DNA of 64,000 nt. It comes from Bos javanicus. Lineage: Eukaryota > Chordata > Mammalia > Artiodactyla > Bovidae. The stretch covers positions 52,588,829-52,652,828 of the forward strand of contig NC_083880.1 of the NCBI RefSeq assembly GCF_032452875.1, in the 5' to 3' direction. Of the stretch, positions 11,155 to 22,432 are shown piece after piece; position 1 is the first letter of the stretch; every line of letters starts with the position of its first letter. Both the position numbers and the translations under genes were made by a program. The notes beneath the pieces are model-generated. The model made no database searches, was not told the origin of the DNA, and saw nothing but the letters and a program-made list of their open reading frames with translations.

Positions 11155-12035
11155 AAGTTGAATATAATCTACAATGTTGTATTAATTACAACTGCACACC
11201 AAAGTGATTCAGTTAAATATGTATACATTCTTTTTTAGAAAAACATTCTTTCCAATATTGTTTATCACAGGAAATTGAATATAGTTCTCTAGGCTATACA
11301 GTAGGACCTTGTTGTTTATCTATTCCATATATAAAGGCTTACATCTGCTAAACCTGAACCCCTACTCTACCCCTCCCCCAGCCCCCTCCCCCTTGGAACC
11401 ACAAGTCTGTTCTCCACATCTGTGAGTCAGTTTCTGTTTCATAGGTAGGTTCATCTGTGTCATATTTTAGACTCCACATATAAGAGATCTCATACGGTAT
11501 TTTTCTCTTTCTGACTTGACTTAGTGTGATAATCTCTAGTTGCATCCATGTTGCTGCAAATGGCATTATTTCATTCTTTTTTATGACCAAGTAGTATGTG
11601 TATATATTACATCTTCTTTATCCATTCACCTATAGTTGGACATTTAGATGTTTCCATATATTGGCTAATGTGAATAGTGCTTCTATGAACACAGTAGTGC
11701 ATGTATCTTTTTAAATTATAGTTTTGTCTGGCTATACGGCCAGGAGTGGGATGCTGGATCATATCGTAATTCTACTTTTAGTTTTCTGAGGAACATCTAT
11801 ACTGTTTTCAATAGTGGCTATACCAACTAACATCCCTACCAACAGTGAAGGAGGGTTCCCTTTTCTCCATACCCTCTCCAGCATTTGTTATTTGTAGATT
11901 TTTTTCATGATGGCCACTCTAACTGGTGTGAGGTGACACCTCATTGTAGTTTTGATTTGCATTTCTCTATTAATTAGCAATGTTGAACATCTTTTCATGT
12001 GCCTGCTGGCCATCTGTATGTCTTCTTTGAAACCA
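11155..12035 (-). mobile_element. L1 3' end (artiodactyl type)
   Basis: This is a reverse-oriented L1 3' UTR and end of ORF2: 'ttctctaggctatacagtaggaccttgttgttta', 'ttgcatccatgttgctgcaaatggcattattt' and 'aacatcttttcatgtgcctgctggccatctgtatg'. It lies opposite to the L1 at 12655-13725, so the two form a diverged inverted pair in the w8-w9 intron. Confidence 0.85.
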
Positions 12036-12654
12036 TTCAGAGTTCTTGATAGTCCAATGCTTCTCCTGTCTGATCAGTCAGACTTTGTTACTCCAGGACC
12101 TTACAGGGGTCAGATCTACACCACAGCAGTGCTTGATGGTCTTGTCTTCTTCCCTCTCCTCTCTCTTGGCCCTTCTGGGAGGAGAATGGACTGCTGCCCA
12201 CTGATACCAGTTGTTGCTTGCAGAAGGCAGGTAAACCCACCAGGGACAGGGCTTGAGTCATGAGCCCCAGAGTCCTCTAGGTTTGACAGTTGTTGGAGCA
12301 GGGAGCTGGCTCAGTTCTCCCATCCACAGCAATGGGGAGCCTGTGATGGAGCATCTAAGGGCAGGGTAGGGATCAACAGGGTTTTTGACCCTTCCTCCAG
12401 GACTACTAGAGAGAGGCAAAGCAGGTCAATGCCTATGAAGCACTTTGAACATCTAGGAAGGAGAAGGCTTCTCCTCTGAATATGTTAAAAGCCAAAATAA
12501 TATACTTATATAACAGGGCACATGTTGTGAGAACTGTGTGCATTAATGTATTTTAACTGCCTGATGAGTTAGTTGAAGCTGAACCTGAACACAATAACTG
12601 TTAGTTGATTGAAAAATCTCCTTCCTTCTCTTAAGGCAATAAAAATAACAAAAC

Positions 12655-13725
12655 AAAAATAAATAAATGGGGCCTAATCAAACTTATAAGCTTTTGCACA
12701 GCAAAGGAAACCATAAAAAAAAAAAAAAAGACAACCTACAGAATGGGAGAAAATAATAAATTTTGGAGAGGATGTGGAGAAAAGGGAACCCTCCTACACT
12801 GTTGGTGGGAATGTAAGTGGTTGCAGCCACTATATGCTTGCACGCTAAGTTACTTCAGTCGTGCCTGACTCTTTGTGACTCTATGGACTGTAGCCCTCCA
12901 GGCTCCTCTGTGCAAGGGATTCTCCAGGCAAGAATACTGGAGTGGGTTGCCATGTCCTCCTCCAGGGGCTCTTCCTGACGCTGGGATCAAACCCACATTT
13001 CTTATGTCTCCTGCATTGGCTACCTGGGAGCTGTCACTATGGAGAACAGTAAAACTAAAGTAGAACTACCACATGATCCAGCAATCCCAATCTTGGGCAT
13101 ATATTTGGAAAACATGAAAACTCTAATTCAAAAAGATATAAGCATCCCGATGTTCCAAGCAGCACTATTTACAACAGCGAAGACAAGAAAGCAACCTAAG
13201 AATCCATTCACAGATGAATGAAAAAAGAAGATGTGGTACATATGAAAAATTATATATTAAAAAGGATGAAAATTTTAAAAGCCATAAAAAAGAATGAAAT
13301 AGTGCCTTTTGCAGCAACATGGATGGATCCAGAGATTATCATAGAAAGTGAAGTAAATCAGAGACAGACAAATGTCATGATACTGTTTATATGTGGAGTC
13401 TAAAAAATGATAAAAATAAACTTTTTTTCCCTCAAAACTGAAACAGACGCACAGACTTAGAAAACAAACTTATGTTTACTAAAGGAGATAGCAGGGGGAT
13501 AAATTAGGAGTTTGGGACTGGTAGATGCAAACTACTGTTATATATAAAATAGATAAACAGCAAGGTCCTACTGTATAGCATAGGGAATCATATTCAATAT
13601 CTTGTAATAACCTATAATGGAAAAGAATATGAAAATGAATATATACATATAATTGAATCATTTTGCTGTACAACAGAAACTAACACAACGTTGTAAATCA
13701 AATATACTTCAGTTAAAAGTAAAGA
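12655..13725 (+). mobile_element. L1 3' end, interrupted by a Bov-tA
   Basis: Sense L1 ORF2 end and 3' UTR: 'cttttgcacagcaaaggaaaccat', 'gaggatgtggagaaaagggaaccctcctacactgttgg', then after the SINE 'ctaccacatgatccagcaatccc' and 'tgcagcaacatggatgga'. It ends in the 'acaacgttgtaaatcaaatatacttca' tail. Confidence 0.88.
12834..13034 (-). mobile_element. Bov-tA SINE inside L1
   Basis: A reverse Bov-tA separates the L1 words 'gcagccactat' and 'cactatggagaac'. The repeated CACTAT (12828-12833 and 13035-13040) fits a short target duplication. Confidence 0.88.
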
Positions 13726-13934
13726 ACCCTGAATGGTACCCTGAGTGGTATACACGGTCATGGAGGGAAAAACTGAGATGTGCAGTGCTTCCCCCTTCAT
13801 TCCAACTGCTTACCCTCAGGCTTGTTTTTGTTCTTTATTCTGTAGGCCGCCTCACATCTCTCTTGCGAGCAAATTAATAAGATAATTGAGTGTGGAATTA
13901 TACATTTAACTGATTCCTTTATTCCCACACCCCC

Positions 13935-14112
13935 AAACCAGGGTTCTCAACTCTCTGTGGGTGTTCTAGTTGCCTGGGGAAGTTTTTTAAAAAAACCAAT
14001 GCCAGGACCCCACCCTAGACCCATTATATGAGAATCTCTGGGGGTGGGGCCCAGAAGATTTTTTCAAGCGCCTCAGATCATGCAAATATGTGTAAAAATT
14101 GAGAACAGCTGC
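13935..14112. repeat. MER5A-like hAT DNA transposon
   Basis: Inverted ends 'ccagggttctcaac' and 'attgagaacagctg' enclose the 'gtggggcccagaaga' core typical of MER5A. Confidence 0.8.
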
Positions 14113-14394
14113 CCCAAGTGAGTCCTTTCACTTCCTCCTGCAGAAAGCAGTTCTGAGAGGAAAGAGGCAGGGCCCAGCATCCATGATTCTCAACCATATT
14201 AAGAAACAGATGGTGAGTACTACCCATGAGCATTCTTTCTTGAAGGCTTGAGAGCTAGGCTCCCACTTCAGGGAAAGCTCTTACCACAAACTAATTGGGG
14301 ATCTTGTTTCCCATGCCCCGGCTGGGAGAACTCTCCCAGTGACCGGAGGGACTCAGAGTTCCCCAGGAAGTGGGAACGGCCCTGAGGTGACTAC

Positions 14395-14542
14395 CTTGAA
14401 GCTGGTGGTGATGGAGGCATATTTGTTGTCAGCGGTCTCTGAATTCCCAATCAGGTAGTCCCAGCTGGTGAACATCTTGAAGCTGAATGTGAAGTTATCA
14501 CTCTCCCCCTCGCTCGTGCTGCCCTGGTTGTTGCTGGCCATC
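14395..14542 (-). CDS. TMC2: TMC2 coding exon w8: cytosolic region between TM2 and TM3
   Basis: This exon is 148 bp: 1 base completing Ser, then 49 codons ending in Lys at phase 0. The acceptor CAG ends at 14543 and the donor GT is at 14393-14394. It starts MASNNQGSTSEGESDNFTF and continues through KMFTSWDYLIGNSETADNK to ITTSFK. In TMC1 the corresponding region between TM2 and TM3 is a second CIB2 contact, so a similar role is inferred. Asn-Phe-Thr fits a glycosylation sequon but lies in the predicted cytosolic region, so it is probably unused. Confidence 0.96.
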
Positions 14543-14887
14543 CTGCAGGGCACAGACTGCTATCGTTAGGTCTGCTCTGTGTCTGCTGTGTCAGCCCAGT
14601 CTTGGGCACAGGTGGCAGATATCCAGTGAAGGAAAAGAGCTAAGACAGATTTGAGTCAGGCTACTGACAGCCAGAGCACCTTCCCCTCAAAGTCAGAGTG
14701 CCCTGTGAGCATACATGGAGTCAGTTGGATAACAAGAATCCAGCATGGGTTCAGGACACATAACCATGTTTTCTACCCTGACGTCTAAATTCTTGTGACT
14801 TGACTCACTTGCCAATGTTTTAGAACTCTTCTCACAGAGAACATCCCTTCCTTTTTTAAAATTTACTTCCATTACTTCTTTGCACAT

Positions 14888-15345
14888 GTATTTTTTTATT
14901 TTTAAACTTTTCTGTTGGGGTATTTTATTGGGTTAGGAAGATCCCCTGGAGAAGGGAAAGGGTACCCACTCCAGTAGTCTGGCCTGGAGAATTCCATGGA
15001 CTGTATAGAGCCTTTGTGACATGGAATCACAAAGAGCTGGCACAACTGGGCAAATTTCACTTTCGCCTTCATTGGGGTATAGCCAATTAAAAATATTGTG
15101 ATAGTTTCAGGTGAACAGCAAAGGGACTCAGCCATATATAAACATATACATGTATCCCTTCTCCCTTGAACTCTCCTCCCATCCAGGCTGCCATATAACC
15201 GTGAGCAGAGTTCTCAGTTGTTCCTTGTTGGTTATTCATTTTAAATATAGCAGTGTGTAGATGTCTATCTCCCTAACTATCCCTTCCCCTCATCCTTCCC
15301 CCTAGCAACCATAAATTCAAGAACATCCCCTTCTAATTCATCTAT
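14888..15345 (-). repeat. L1 3' end fragment split by a SINE
   Basis: Reverse-oriented L1 3' UTR words are visible: 'tagtttcaggtgaacagcaaagggactcagccatatata' and 'ctatccctt'. The SINE at 14924-15071 interrupts it. Confidence 0.7.
14924..15071 (+). mobile_element. Bov-tA/BovA fragment inside L1
   Basis: The BovA body 'gaagatcccctggagaaggg' to 'cacaaagagctggcacaac' is flanked by a perfect 9-bp duplication, TTGGGGTAT at 14915-14923 and 15072-15080. Confidence 0.85.
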
Positions 15346-15599
15346 TTTCTTGGATAAAAATTATATTTTTCTGATACAAAATTCAATAAGCCCTGAGGCA
15401 GTTGGTATTACAGCCAGATCATGCACACATCCTTTTATTAAGCAAGCTTGGAGGAAAGTACCTTGGAGCTGCTTTAATAGCCCCCTATTTCAACCTCCCT
15501 GTCCTCATTCTCTTTTTGTGCTTCCTGGAGATCCACCCTGGGAGAACCACGGAATCCCAGGCAGGGGTTCCATCATATGCAATGGGGCGTTTGCTTCTC

Positions 15600-16440
15600 T
15601 CTGACTCTGTCTGACATGTTGGCTTTTGGGATTTGCTGTTTCAGGGGCCTGGTTGCTTTAGTTAGCTTTTTGGTTCAACAGGGAAACATTCCATATCCTT
15701 ACACTTTTCTGGGAAAAATGTAACAATGTCAGGGCTAAGAATAAAACCAACCCTGTCTCGCCTGCCCCCTTGTTTTTTTCCTTTTGCTTGATAGAGCTGG
15801 GTAGCCACATGTCATGTAGTGGTCACTGTCTCATGGCAGATAGGCTCTCATGAACAGCAGCATTTTCCTCTGAGTGGATGAGATAGAAAACCCAGCTGGG
15901 CCCGTCCATCGCCTTGCGGGGGTCCTGGCCGGGCTTCAAGGGCTCTCCGCTTCTGCTGCATACACAGCTGCTCTGCTCTTCTAGGATACGTGACCTCCGG
16001 TGGCCCTGCTGAAGGGGGGGCCTGGTGGTCAGGTCTGTGCACAGACTGTGCCCCCATCCTGCACAGCCTGTGCTGACTGGGATCCCCTGACTTAGAAGAA
16101 GGCAATCCGGAGGGGTAAGCCAAGTTTTTTTCTTCAGAGAATATGAATTAGGAGGCACAAATGTATTAAAGCACCATTTCTGACCACAGAGAAAAGCAGA
16201 GTTGGGGTCAGAGAGGACACCAAGGTTAGCCACTGCCACATACGCTGTGTGAAGCCTCATTGGCCTCATTTAGCCTCTTCGTAAGTGCCTCCTCAGCTCT
16301 CATGTGAGCTTACAGCAGAGGGTTTTTCTGAGGAAGCCAGGCTCTGAGGAAAACCGAAACAGGCCTCGAAAACTTCTCCAGCATTTTCTTACCAGGTACC
16401 ATGTTCCTCTTCAAGCCATACTGTTTTGTTTTGTTTAAGA
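15600..16440. other. TMC2 intron, unassigned
   Basis: No known repeat or gene is recognised. A 148-codon minus-strand open frame (15823-16269) has no recognisable homology and no phase match to the TMC2 exons. Confidence 0.5.
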
Positions 16441-16449
16441 TTTTAATCA

Positions 16450-16746
16450 TTTCTATGTATTTATTTATGGCTGTCCTGAGTCTTCCTCACTCTGTGGGCC
16501 TTCTCTGGTTGTAGATAGCAGGGACTACTCTGCTGCGATTGCAGTGGTTTCTCTTGCTGCAGAGCATGGGGTCTGGGCATGTGGGCTTCAGTAGTTGTGG
16601 CTTCCAGGACCTAGAGTGCAGGTTCAATAGTTGTGGCACACGGCTTAGCTGCTCCATGTCTGGTAGGATCTTCCTGGATCAGAGATTGAATCTGTGCTTC
16701 CTGCACTGGCAGGCAGATTTTTTACCATTTAGGCACTAGGGAAGCC
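16450..16746 (-). mobile_element. CHR-2 type tRNA-derived SINE
   Basis: It is a full-length-like reverse copy: 'tatttatttatggctgtcctgagtcttc', 'agtagttgtggcttccagg' and 'gcactagggaagccc'. Confidence 0.82.
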
Positions 16747-16754
16747 CTACACTG

Positions 16755-17000
16755 GCTTTTTTACTGTTTTGGGGGCCCAGTAGGATATTCACTGCCTCAG
16801 GGCCTTTGCACATGCTCTTGCTTTGTCTAAAGTGCTGTGCCAGCTTCTTCTAAAGGAGTGTCTATCCCATTTTCCAGAACTTCCCACATTAACCTGTATA
16901 TATCTTTCATGCCTCGTATGACAATCTGCATTTGCTTTATTTGTTTCCTTGTTTTCTCTCTAAATCCTTGAGAAGACGGTAAGTAGGCACAGTGTGACCA
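16755..17000 (+). repeat. L2 LINE fragment
   Basis: It carries the L2 hallmark 'cactgcctcagggcctttgcacatgctcttg', followed by diverged L2 sequence up to the donor side of w7. Confidence 0.65.
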
Positions 17001-17058
17001 TAGGAGTGGGCTGTTTGTGGGAAGATTAAATGCCTGAAAATGAGATAATCATACTTAC

Positions 17059-17201
17059 GATCTAATGACGATCATCAGACTGTAGCCGAACACGCTGACC
17101 CCCACCATGAAGTAAGCCATGGGCAACCTGTACCTCAGCCACCCGATGGTCCTCTGGTTGTTGTAGTAGCCATAGAAGAGAGCAGAATACTTCATGTAGC
17201 C
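17059..17201 (-). CDS. TMC2: TMC2 coding exon w7: TM2
   Basis: This exon is 143 bp: 47 codons plus two bases of a split Ser codon. The acceptor CAG ends at 17202 and the donor GTAAGT starts at 17058. It encodes GYMKYSALFYGYYNNQ and RTIGWLRYRLPMAY, then the hydrophobic FMVGVSVFGYSLMIVIR, the second membrane helix. The open frame extends upstream past the acceptor into non-homologous intron sequence. Confidence 0.97.
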
Positions 17202-17723
17202 CTGGGCGTCAGCAAAGCAAATGCTCTGGGTTAGTGAGCTTAGAGTGACAGTCATCAGACCCTCCTGTCCGACCTGGGGTTTCTTTTTCAGAGGTATGAT
17301 GGGAGCTGGAGGGGAGGAAGGAAGGGCTCTGGACATTCTTGTTCTTCCCTTCACTCCCCTGGTTTGCTCCAGAGTCTGTGCAGGTCTCCACTCTCCCCTC
17401 TTTCCTTTCCCCTTCTATTTCTCCATTACACTGAGTACAGAGGACACGGAGATACAGAAGGGGGAGGAGATTATGGTTAACATTTGGGATGAATTAGGGA
17501 TGAGGGATATTTGTGTGTGTGTGTCTGTGTGTGCCTGCACATACCACTCCAAGCTCCCCTCCGCTCTGCCTCCTGTGCCCAGGGTCTTAATTTAACGCTC
17601 TCGAACTAGATGGAAATCCATGAACTTTCTCAGTGTCTCAAAACTTCTAAAGAAAACTGTGTGATAAAGCTCACAATCTAACCTGAGTTTTAATTTCAGT
17701 TTGGTTCTGGGTATAATTTACTT

Positions 17724-17851
17724 TCCTGGAGGAGGGCATGGCAACCCACTCCAGTATTCTTGCCTGGAGAATCCCCATGGACAAAGGAGCCTGGTGGGCT
17801 ACAGTCCATGGGGTCGCAAAGAGTCAGGCATGACTGAGAGACTAAGCACAA
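17724..17851 (+). mobile_element. BovA-type SINE fragment
   Basis: The BovA body 'ggcaacccactccagtattcttgcctggag' runs through 'ggggtcgcaaagagtcaggcatgactgag'. Confidence 0.85.
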
Positions 17852-18841
17852 AAGCACAGGCACATAATTGACTTTAAGTGTAATTTTTAGGTGTATTTAG
17901 GTATAATATTAACTTAGAATTTTAGCACTTCTTTTGTATCTTTGCTGAACATAAAACATGGGATTATTCTGGCTTCACACAGATGTGTAGTTGGAGAGAG
18001 GAGCCAAATTTTAATAGTATTTTTCATATACTTGTGACTATTTCTTCTTTGATATTTTACCTCAACCCCATAACTAGTTCTTAAAAGTTAGCTATCATGT
18101 GGAATATGAATCATATAATGAACTTTTTATACCTTAAGATCCATTGCTCTCCCCCAAGTACTAAGTAATTGAAAAGGGAAAAATACTCACTTTACAGTAG
18201 AGAACTCTGGCAGATACCACTTTAACCAAGAGCTCAACATAATGTAACTCTGATTTGACACCCTGAGAAAGTCACATTACCTCTGTGGTATCCTTCCCAA
18301 TGATGCATAACCTTAATACAATCATGAGAAAACATCAGACAAACCCAAATTCAGGGGCATTTTCCAAAAACAACTGATCAGCTATTCAAATGTGTCAAGG
18401 TCACTGAAAGATAGAGAATAGTCACAGGTTGGAGGAGAGTAAAGAGACTTGACAAATCAATGTGAGATTTTGAATTGGGTCCTGGGACAGAAAAAGAACA
18501 TTAGTGGAAAAACAGGTGAAATCCAAATAAATACAGTATTTCAGTTAATAATACTGGATGAAGATTAATTTCTTAGTTTTGATGATTGTTCTATGGATAT
18601 CATAGTGAATGGGTGAGTGGTATATGGGAACTCTCTGTAATATTTATGCAACTCTTCTATAAGTTTAAAGTTATCTCAAAATATAAAGTTTTAAAAAATC
18701 AATTGCTCTATCTTTTGCTATCAAGATGTGGGATCTTTCACTCACACATCATTTTGTATTGGTCATCTGGAAAGTTCACTGAGTTATGAACATACACCAA
18801 ATGTCAACACATTTCTTATACAAGCAGTTTTCTCTTTTGTT

Positions 18842-18947
18842 TTAGCTTTGGCTGTGCCTCATGGCATGTGGGATCTTTAGTTTCCTGACCAGGGATTGAA
18901 CCTGTGCCCCTGAAGTGGAAGCAGAGTCTTAACCACTGGACTCCCCA
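18842..18947 (-). mobile_element. CHR-type SINE
   Basis: A reverse tRNA-derived SINE: 'ggctgtgcctcatggcatgtgggatctttagtttcctgacc' to 'ttaaccactggactcc'. Confidence 0.78.
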
Positions 18948-19176
18948 AAATCACATCTCCATTGATCTCATCAGAAAAGTATTTAACTACTGAGAAACTG
19001 CCATTGTCATGGTGGTGGATGTAAGTTTTCCAAAATTTCTATTTTTACTTGAAATATAAAAATTTATCCTTGGCAACAACAACAATACAACGTAGGATTA
19101 TTGCTGAAAAAATTGTTGGTCTGGGGTGGGTAGGACATTTCAACAAGGGTTCTTGGGTGAAATAAAGAATAAAGAA

Positions 19177-19756
19177 GGGTTTTCCTGATGGTCTAGTTGT
19201 TAAGAATCCTCCTGCCAATGCAGGGGATGTGGATTAGATCTCTGGTCTGGGAAGATTCCACGTGCCATGGGGCAACTAAGTCTGAGCCTATGTGCTGGAG
19301 CTTGTGCTCTGCAACAAGAGAGTGAAAGCTGCTCAGTTGTGTCCAACTCTTTGCAACTCCTTGGACTAATACAGTCCCTGGAATTCTCCAGGCCAGAACA
19401 CTTTCTCTTCTCCAGGGGATCTTCCCAACCCAGGGATCGAACCCAAGTCTCCCTCATTGCAGGTGGATTCTTTACCAGCTGAGCCACCAGGAAAGCCCAA
19501 GAATACTGGAATGGGTAGCCTATCCCTTCTCCAGAAGATCTTTATGACACAGGAATCAAACCGAGGTCTCCTGCATTGCAGGCGGATTCTTTACCAACTG
19601 AGCTAACAAGGGAAGCCACCGCAAATAAGAAGCTTGTGCACCAGAATTAGAGAGTAGTCCCATTTGCTGCAACTAGAGAAAGCCTGCACACAACAAGGAA
19701 GACCCAGAGTAGCTAAAAATAAATAAATGAATAAATAAATATTTAAAAAAAAAGAA
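19177..19756 (+). mobile_element. CHR-2 type SINE split by a Bov-tA dimer
   Basis: The left part (19177-19318) begins with the tRNA-like head and the right part (19611-19756) resumes with 'gaagccaccgcaa' and ends in an AAATAAATAAATGAATAAATA tail. The two halves join at consecutive consensus positions. Confidence 0.85.
19319..19604 (-). mobile_element. Bov-tA type SINE (two tRNA-like units) nested in CHR-2
   Basis: A reverse BovA plus two 'ctgcattgcaggcggattctttacc' tRNA-like units. AACAAG at 19313-19318 and 19605-19610 fits the target duplication. Confidence 0.82.
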
Positions 19757-19786
19757 TAAAGGAAATTCCCAGTAGCAGCATATAGT

Positions 19787-20012
19787 AGTGGTGGTGGTGT
19801 GTGTGTGTGCTCAGTTGCTAAAGTTGTGTCTGACTCTTGTGACCCCATGGAGTGTAGCCCGCCAGGCTCCTCTGTTCATGGGATTTCCCAGGCAAGAATA
19901 CTGGAGTGGGTTGCTATTTCCTTCTCCAGAGGATCTTCTTGACCCAGGGGTCAAACCCGGGTCTCCTGCATTGCAGGCGGATTCTTCACTGCTGAGCCAC
20001 CAGGGAAACCCA
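19787..20012 (-). mobile_element. Bov-tA SINE
   Basis: A reverse Bov-tA with a GTGGTGGTGTGTGTGTG tail. A perfect 8-bp duplication, CATATAGT, is at 19779-19786 and 20013-20020. Confidence 0.93.
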
Positions 20013-20020
20013 CATATAGT

Positions 20021-21021
20021 GGCAATAGTATGCAATTCTTAGTGGTATAGTAATTATTTGAAACACTCCTTTCCAGATAACTTGAAAAAAATACTCCAAC
20101 TCACTTTCACACTTTTCTGAGGGAGGGATGGGCACAGGACCCTGAGCAAAGGCACGGGGCACTGGACTTCCCCCCAGGTTGATAATATTGCGACACAAAA
20201 TATGAGGTCTTAGACAGACTGGGACTGGCAAGATAGAGGGCAACTGGGTCATGAACAATTCTTTTGTAAACCCAATTCAGAACACTCGGTTTTATTCCAA
20301 CTGGGAATGGGAATGAATGAATATCGACCATGGGGAGTCACAGGGTCATGCTTGTATTTTAGAAAGGTCCCTGGCAGCATAGGGAATGGAGATGTGAGGA
20401 GCCAAGAAAAGGCTGGGAGCACAGGCAGAAGATTCTGACAGTGATCTTGGTACAGTGTTATTCAGAGCAGAGGTCCAAGGGAAAGATAAAAGGAGACTAA
20501 GAAATATTTAGTAGACAGGCTCAGATTCAGTGATTCGTTGGATGTGAGGGGTGGTAGTGATGACAGAAAAATGTGGGATGACTTTCAGGTTTCAGACTTG
20601 AATGACTGGATGACTGGTGGTTCCCATAAAAGAGATGAGAAAAGATGATGTGAGTTTGGTTGGATAGCTGTTGGATTTGAGAAGCAAATTTGATACTTAG
20701 TTGAAGATGTCAAGTGAAGCTTGGGGAAAGGTTGGACTGGCAATAGCCCTGGGGTCTTACTGGGTTACAATGAGATAAAACCATCCTGCAAGATTGCCTT
20801 ACATAGATCTGGCAGAATGCGGGGAGCAGTGACCTCGTGGGGAACTTGTGCACATCAGGATGTGTGATGGAAAGACCCATGAAGGGGACCTAGGTGGACA
20901 TGGTTGGCTAGCTTATTCTGCACAGTGCCGGGATCCCACTGGTTGAAGCACTGGCTTTCCAATAATTAAACATTTCAACACTTATCCACACTCACAACAT
21001 TGTGCACATTGGCAATGGTAC
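20021..21021. other. TMC2 intron, unassigned
   Basis: I see no gene and no repeat I can name in this stretch next to w6. Confidence 0.5.
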
Positions 21022-21120
21022 CTCAAAATCCCAAAGAACAGAAAAATCCATGGCTTTTTCTTCCTCAGCCCGAGGCACCGTCTTTCTGGGAATACTTCCA
21101 TAGGGCATGCCCATTAGCAC
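21022..21120 (-). CDS. TMC2: TMC2 coding exon w6: first extracellular loop
   Basis: This exon is 99 bp, exactly 33 codons, phase 0 at both ends. The acceptor AG is at 21121-21122 and the donor GT at 21020-21021. It encodes VLMGMPYGSIPRKTVPRAEE and EKAMDFSVLWDFE, the loop between TM1 and TM2. Frame and boundaries match the neighbouring exons w5 (ending IIPE) and w7 (starting GYMKYS). The loop is almost the same as the TMC2 sequence I remember. Confidence 0.97.
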
Positions 21121-21557
21121 CTTGTGTTGGGAGAGAATGACACAATTACATGTGGAGGAGATACAAACACACAGAAATGTGCACACAGTGGGTTAAATTC
21201 CTTCTCAGAGCAGGAACACTCATTAAAAAAAAAATAACATTACTTTCCTGATTTAAAACAGTATATACTCATTGTAGAAAATGTGAAAAAGTAAAGAAGA
21301 GTGTTTAAAAAATTACCTATCACTTTCACATCTTAAAGATGATTGATAGATATTCATATATTTTCTTTCAAAGTTTCTGAGTTTTATGTATGTTTTAGTT
21401 TGGCTATTTAGCTTACTATTATTTTATGACCAGTTCCTTATGGCATATGGTATTTTTCAAAATGAAATGACTTCAAAATACCTAATCACATGTATGTACC
21501 CCAAACCTATTTTAAAAATCCCGTATTGTTGGAATAATTAGAGTATTTCAAGTTCTT

Positions 21558-22072
21558 TGTTGTTGTTGTTCAGTCACTAAGTCGTGTCCCACTCTTTGAG
21601 ACGCTATGGACTGGAGCATGCCAGGAAACTGTCCTTCACTATCTCCTGGAGTTTGCTCAAACTCATGTCCACTGAGTCAGTGATGCCATCCAACCATCTC
21701 ATCCTCTGTCACCCCCTTCTCCTCCTGCCCTCAATCTTTCCCAGCATCAAGGTCTTTTCCAATGAGTCAGCTCTTTGCATCAGGGGGCCAAAGTATTGGA
21801 GTTTCAGCTTCAGCAACAGTCCTTCCGATGAGTATTCAGCGCTGATTTCCTTTAGGATTGAATGGTTTGGTCTCGTGGCAGTCCAAGGGACTCTCAAGAG
21901 TCTTCTCCAGCACCACAATTCAAAAGCATCAATTCTTCAGCACTCAGCTTTCTTTATGGTCCAACTCTCACATCTGTACGTGACTACTGGAAGAATCATA
22001 GCTTTCACTATATGGACCTGGTGGTATCATTTTGTTGGCAAATGATATCTCTGCTTTTTAATTTGCTGTCTG
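21558..22072 (-). mobile_element. BovB LINE 3' end
   Basis: Reverse-oriented 3' end of BovB with a TTG-repeat tail at 21558-21570. The minus strand carries the C-terminal RT-protein motifs (LKLQYFGPL, EKTLMLGKIEGRRRRG), broken by stops. It is 5' truncated, as is usual for LINE insertions. Confidence 0.9.
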
Positions 22073-22139
22073 GGTGTACATAATTCTGTTATCTATATAG
22101 ATATATAGATATATATATATATGCCTTGATTCACATTGC

Positions 22140-22421
22140 TATTTATTAAAAAATCAGAATTATATTAAATTTACATACTGATTTAGAGAGGATTGATCTT
22201 TTTAATGATATTAAATCTTATCTTCCACGAATGTGCCTCCTGTTTATTTGGTGATATTTTTGTCCTGCCTTGCTTTATAATATTCCTCATAGAAATCTAC
22301 TTTGTTAAATTTATTGCTAGTTATTTTATAGATTTATTACTATTTTGAGTATGAACATTTTAAATTTAATTTCAAACTTGATACTGAGAATGTAGAAAAT
22401 ATCACTGGTGTTTGTTTATTT
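22140..22421 (-). repeat. Old L1M ORF2 fragment, left half
   Basis: Reverse L1 words such as 'gaggattgatctttttaatgatattaaatctt'. It appears to continue at 24640, on the far side of the BovB complex. Confidence 0.6.
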
Positions 22422-22432
22422 AAAATGACTCT

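Noticed and set aside
15823..16269. 148-codon minus-strand ORF in a TMC2 intron, possible extra exon
   Set aside because: No recognised homology, and the flanking exons w7 and w8 already join in phase without it. Composition looks like GC-rich non-coding DNA.
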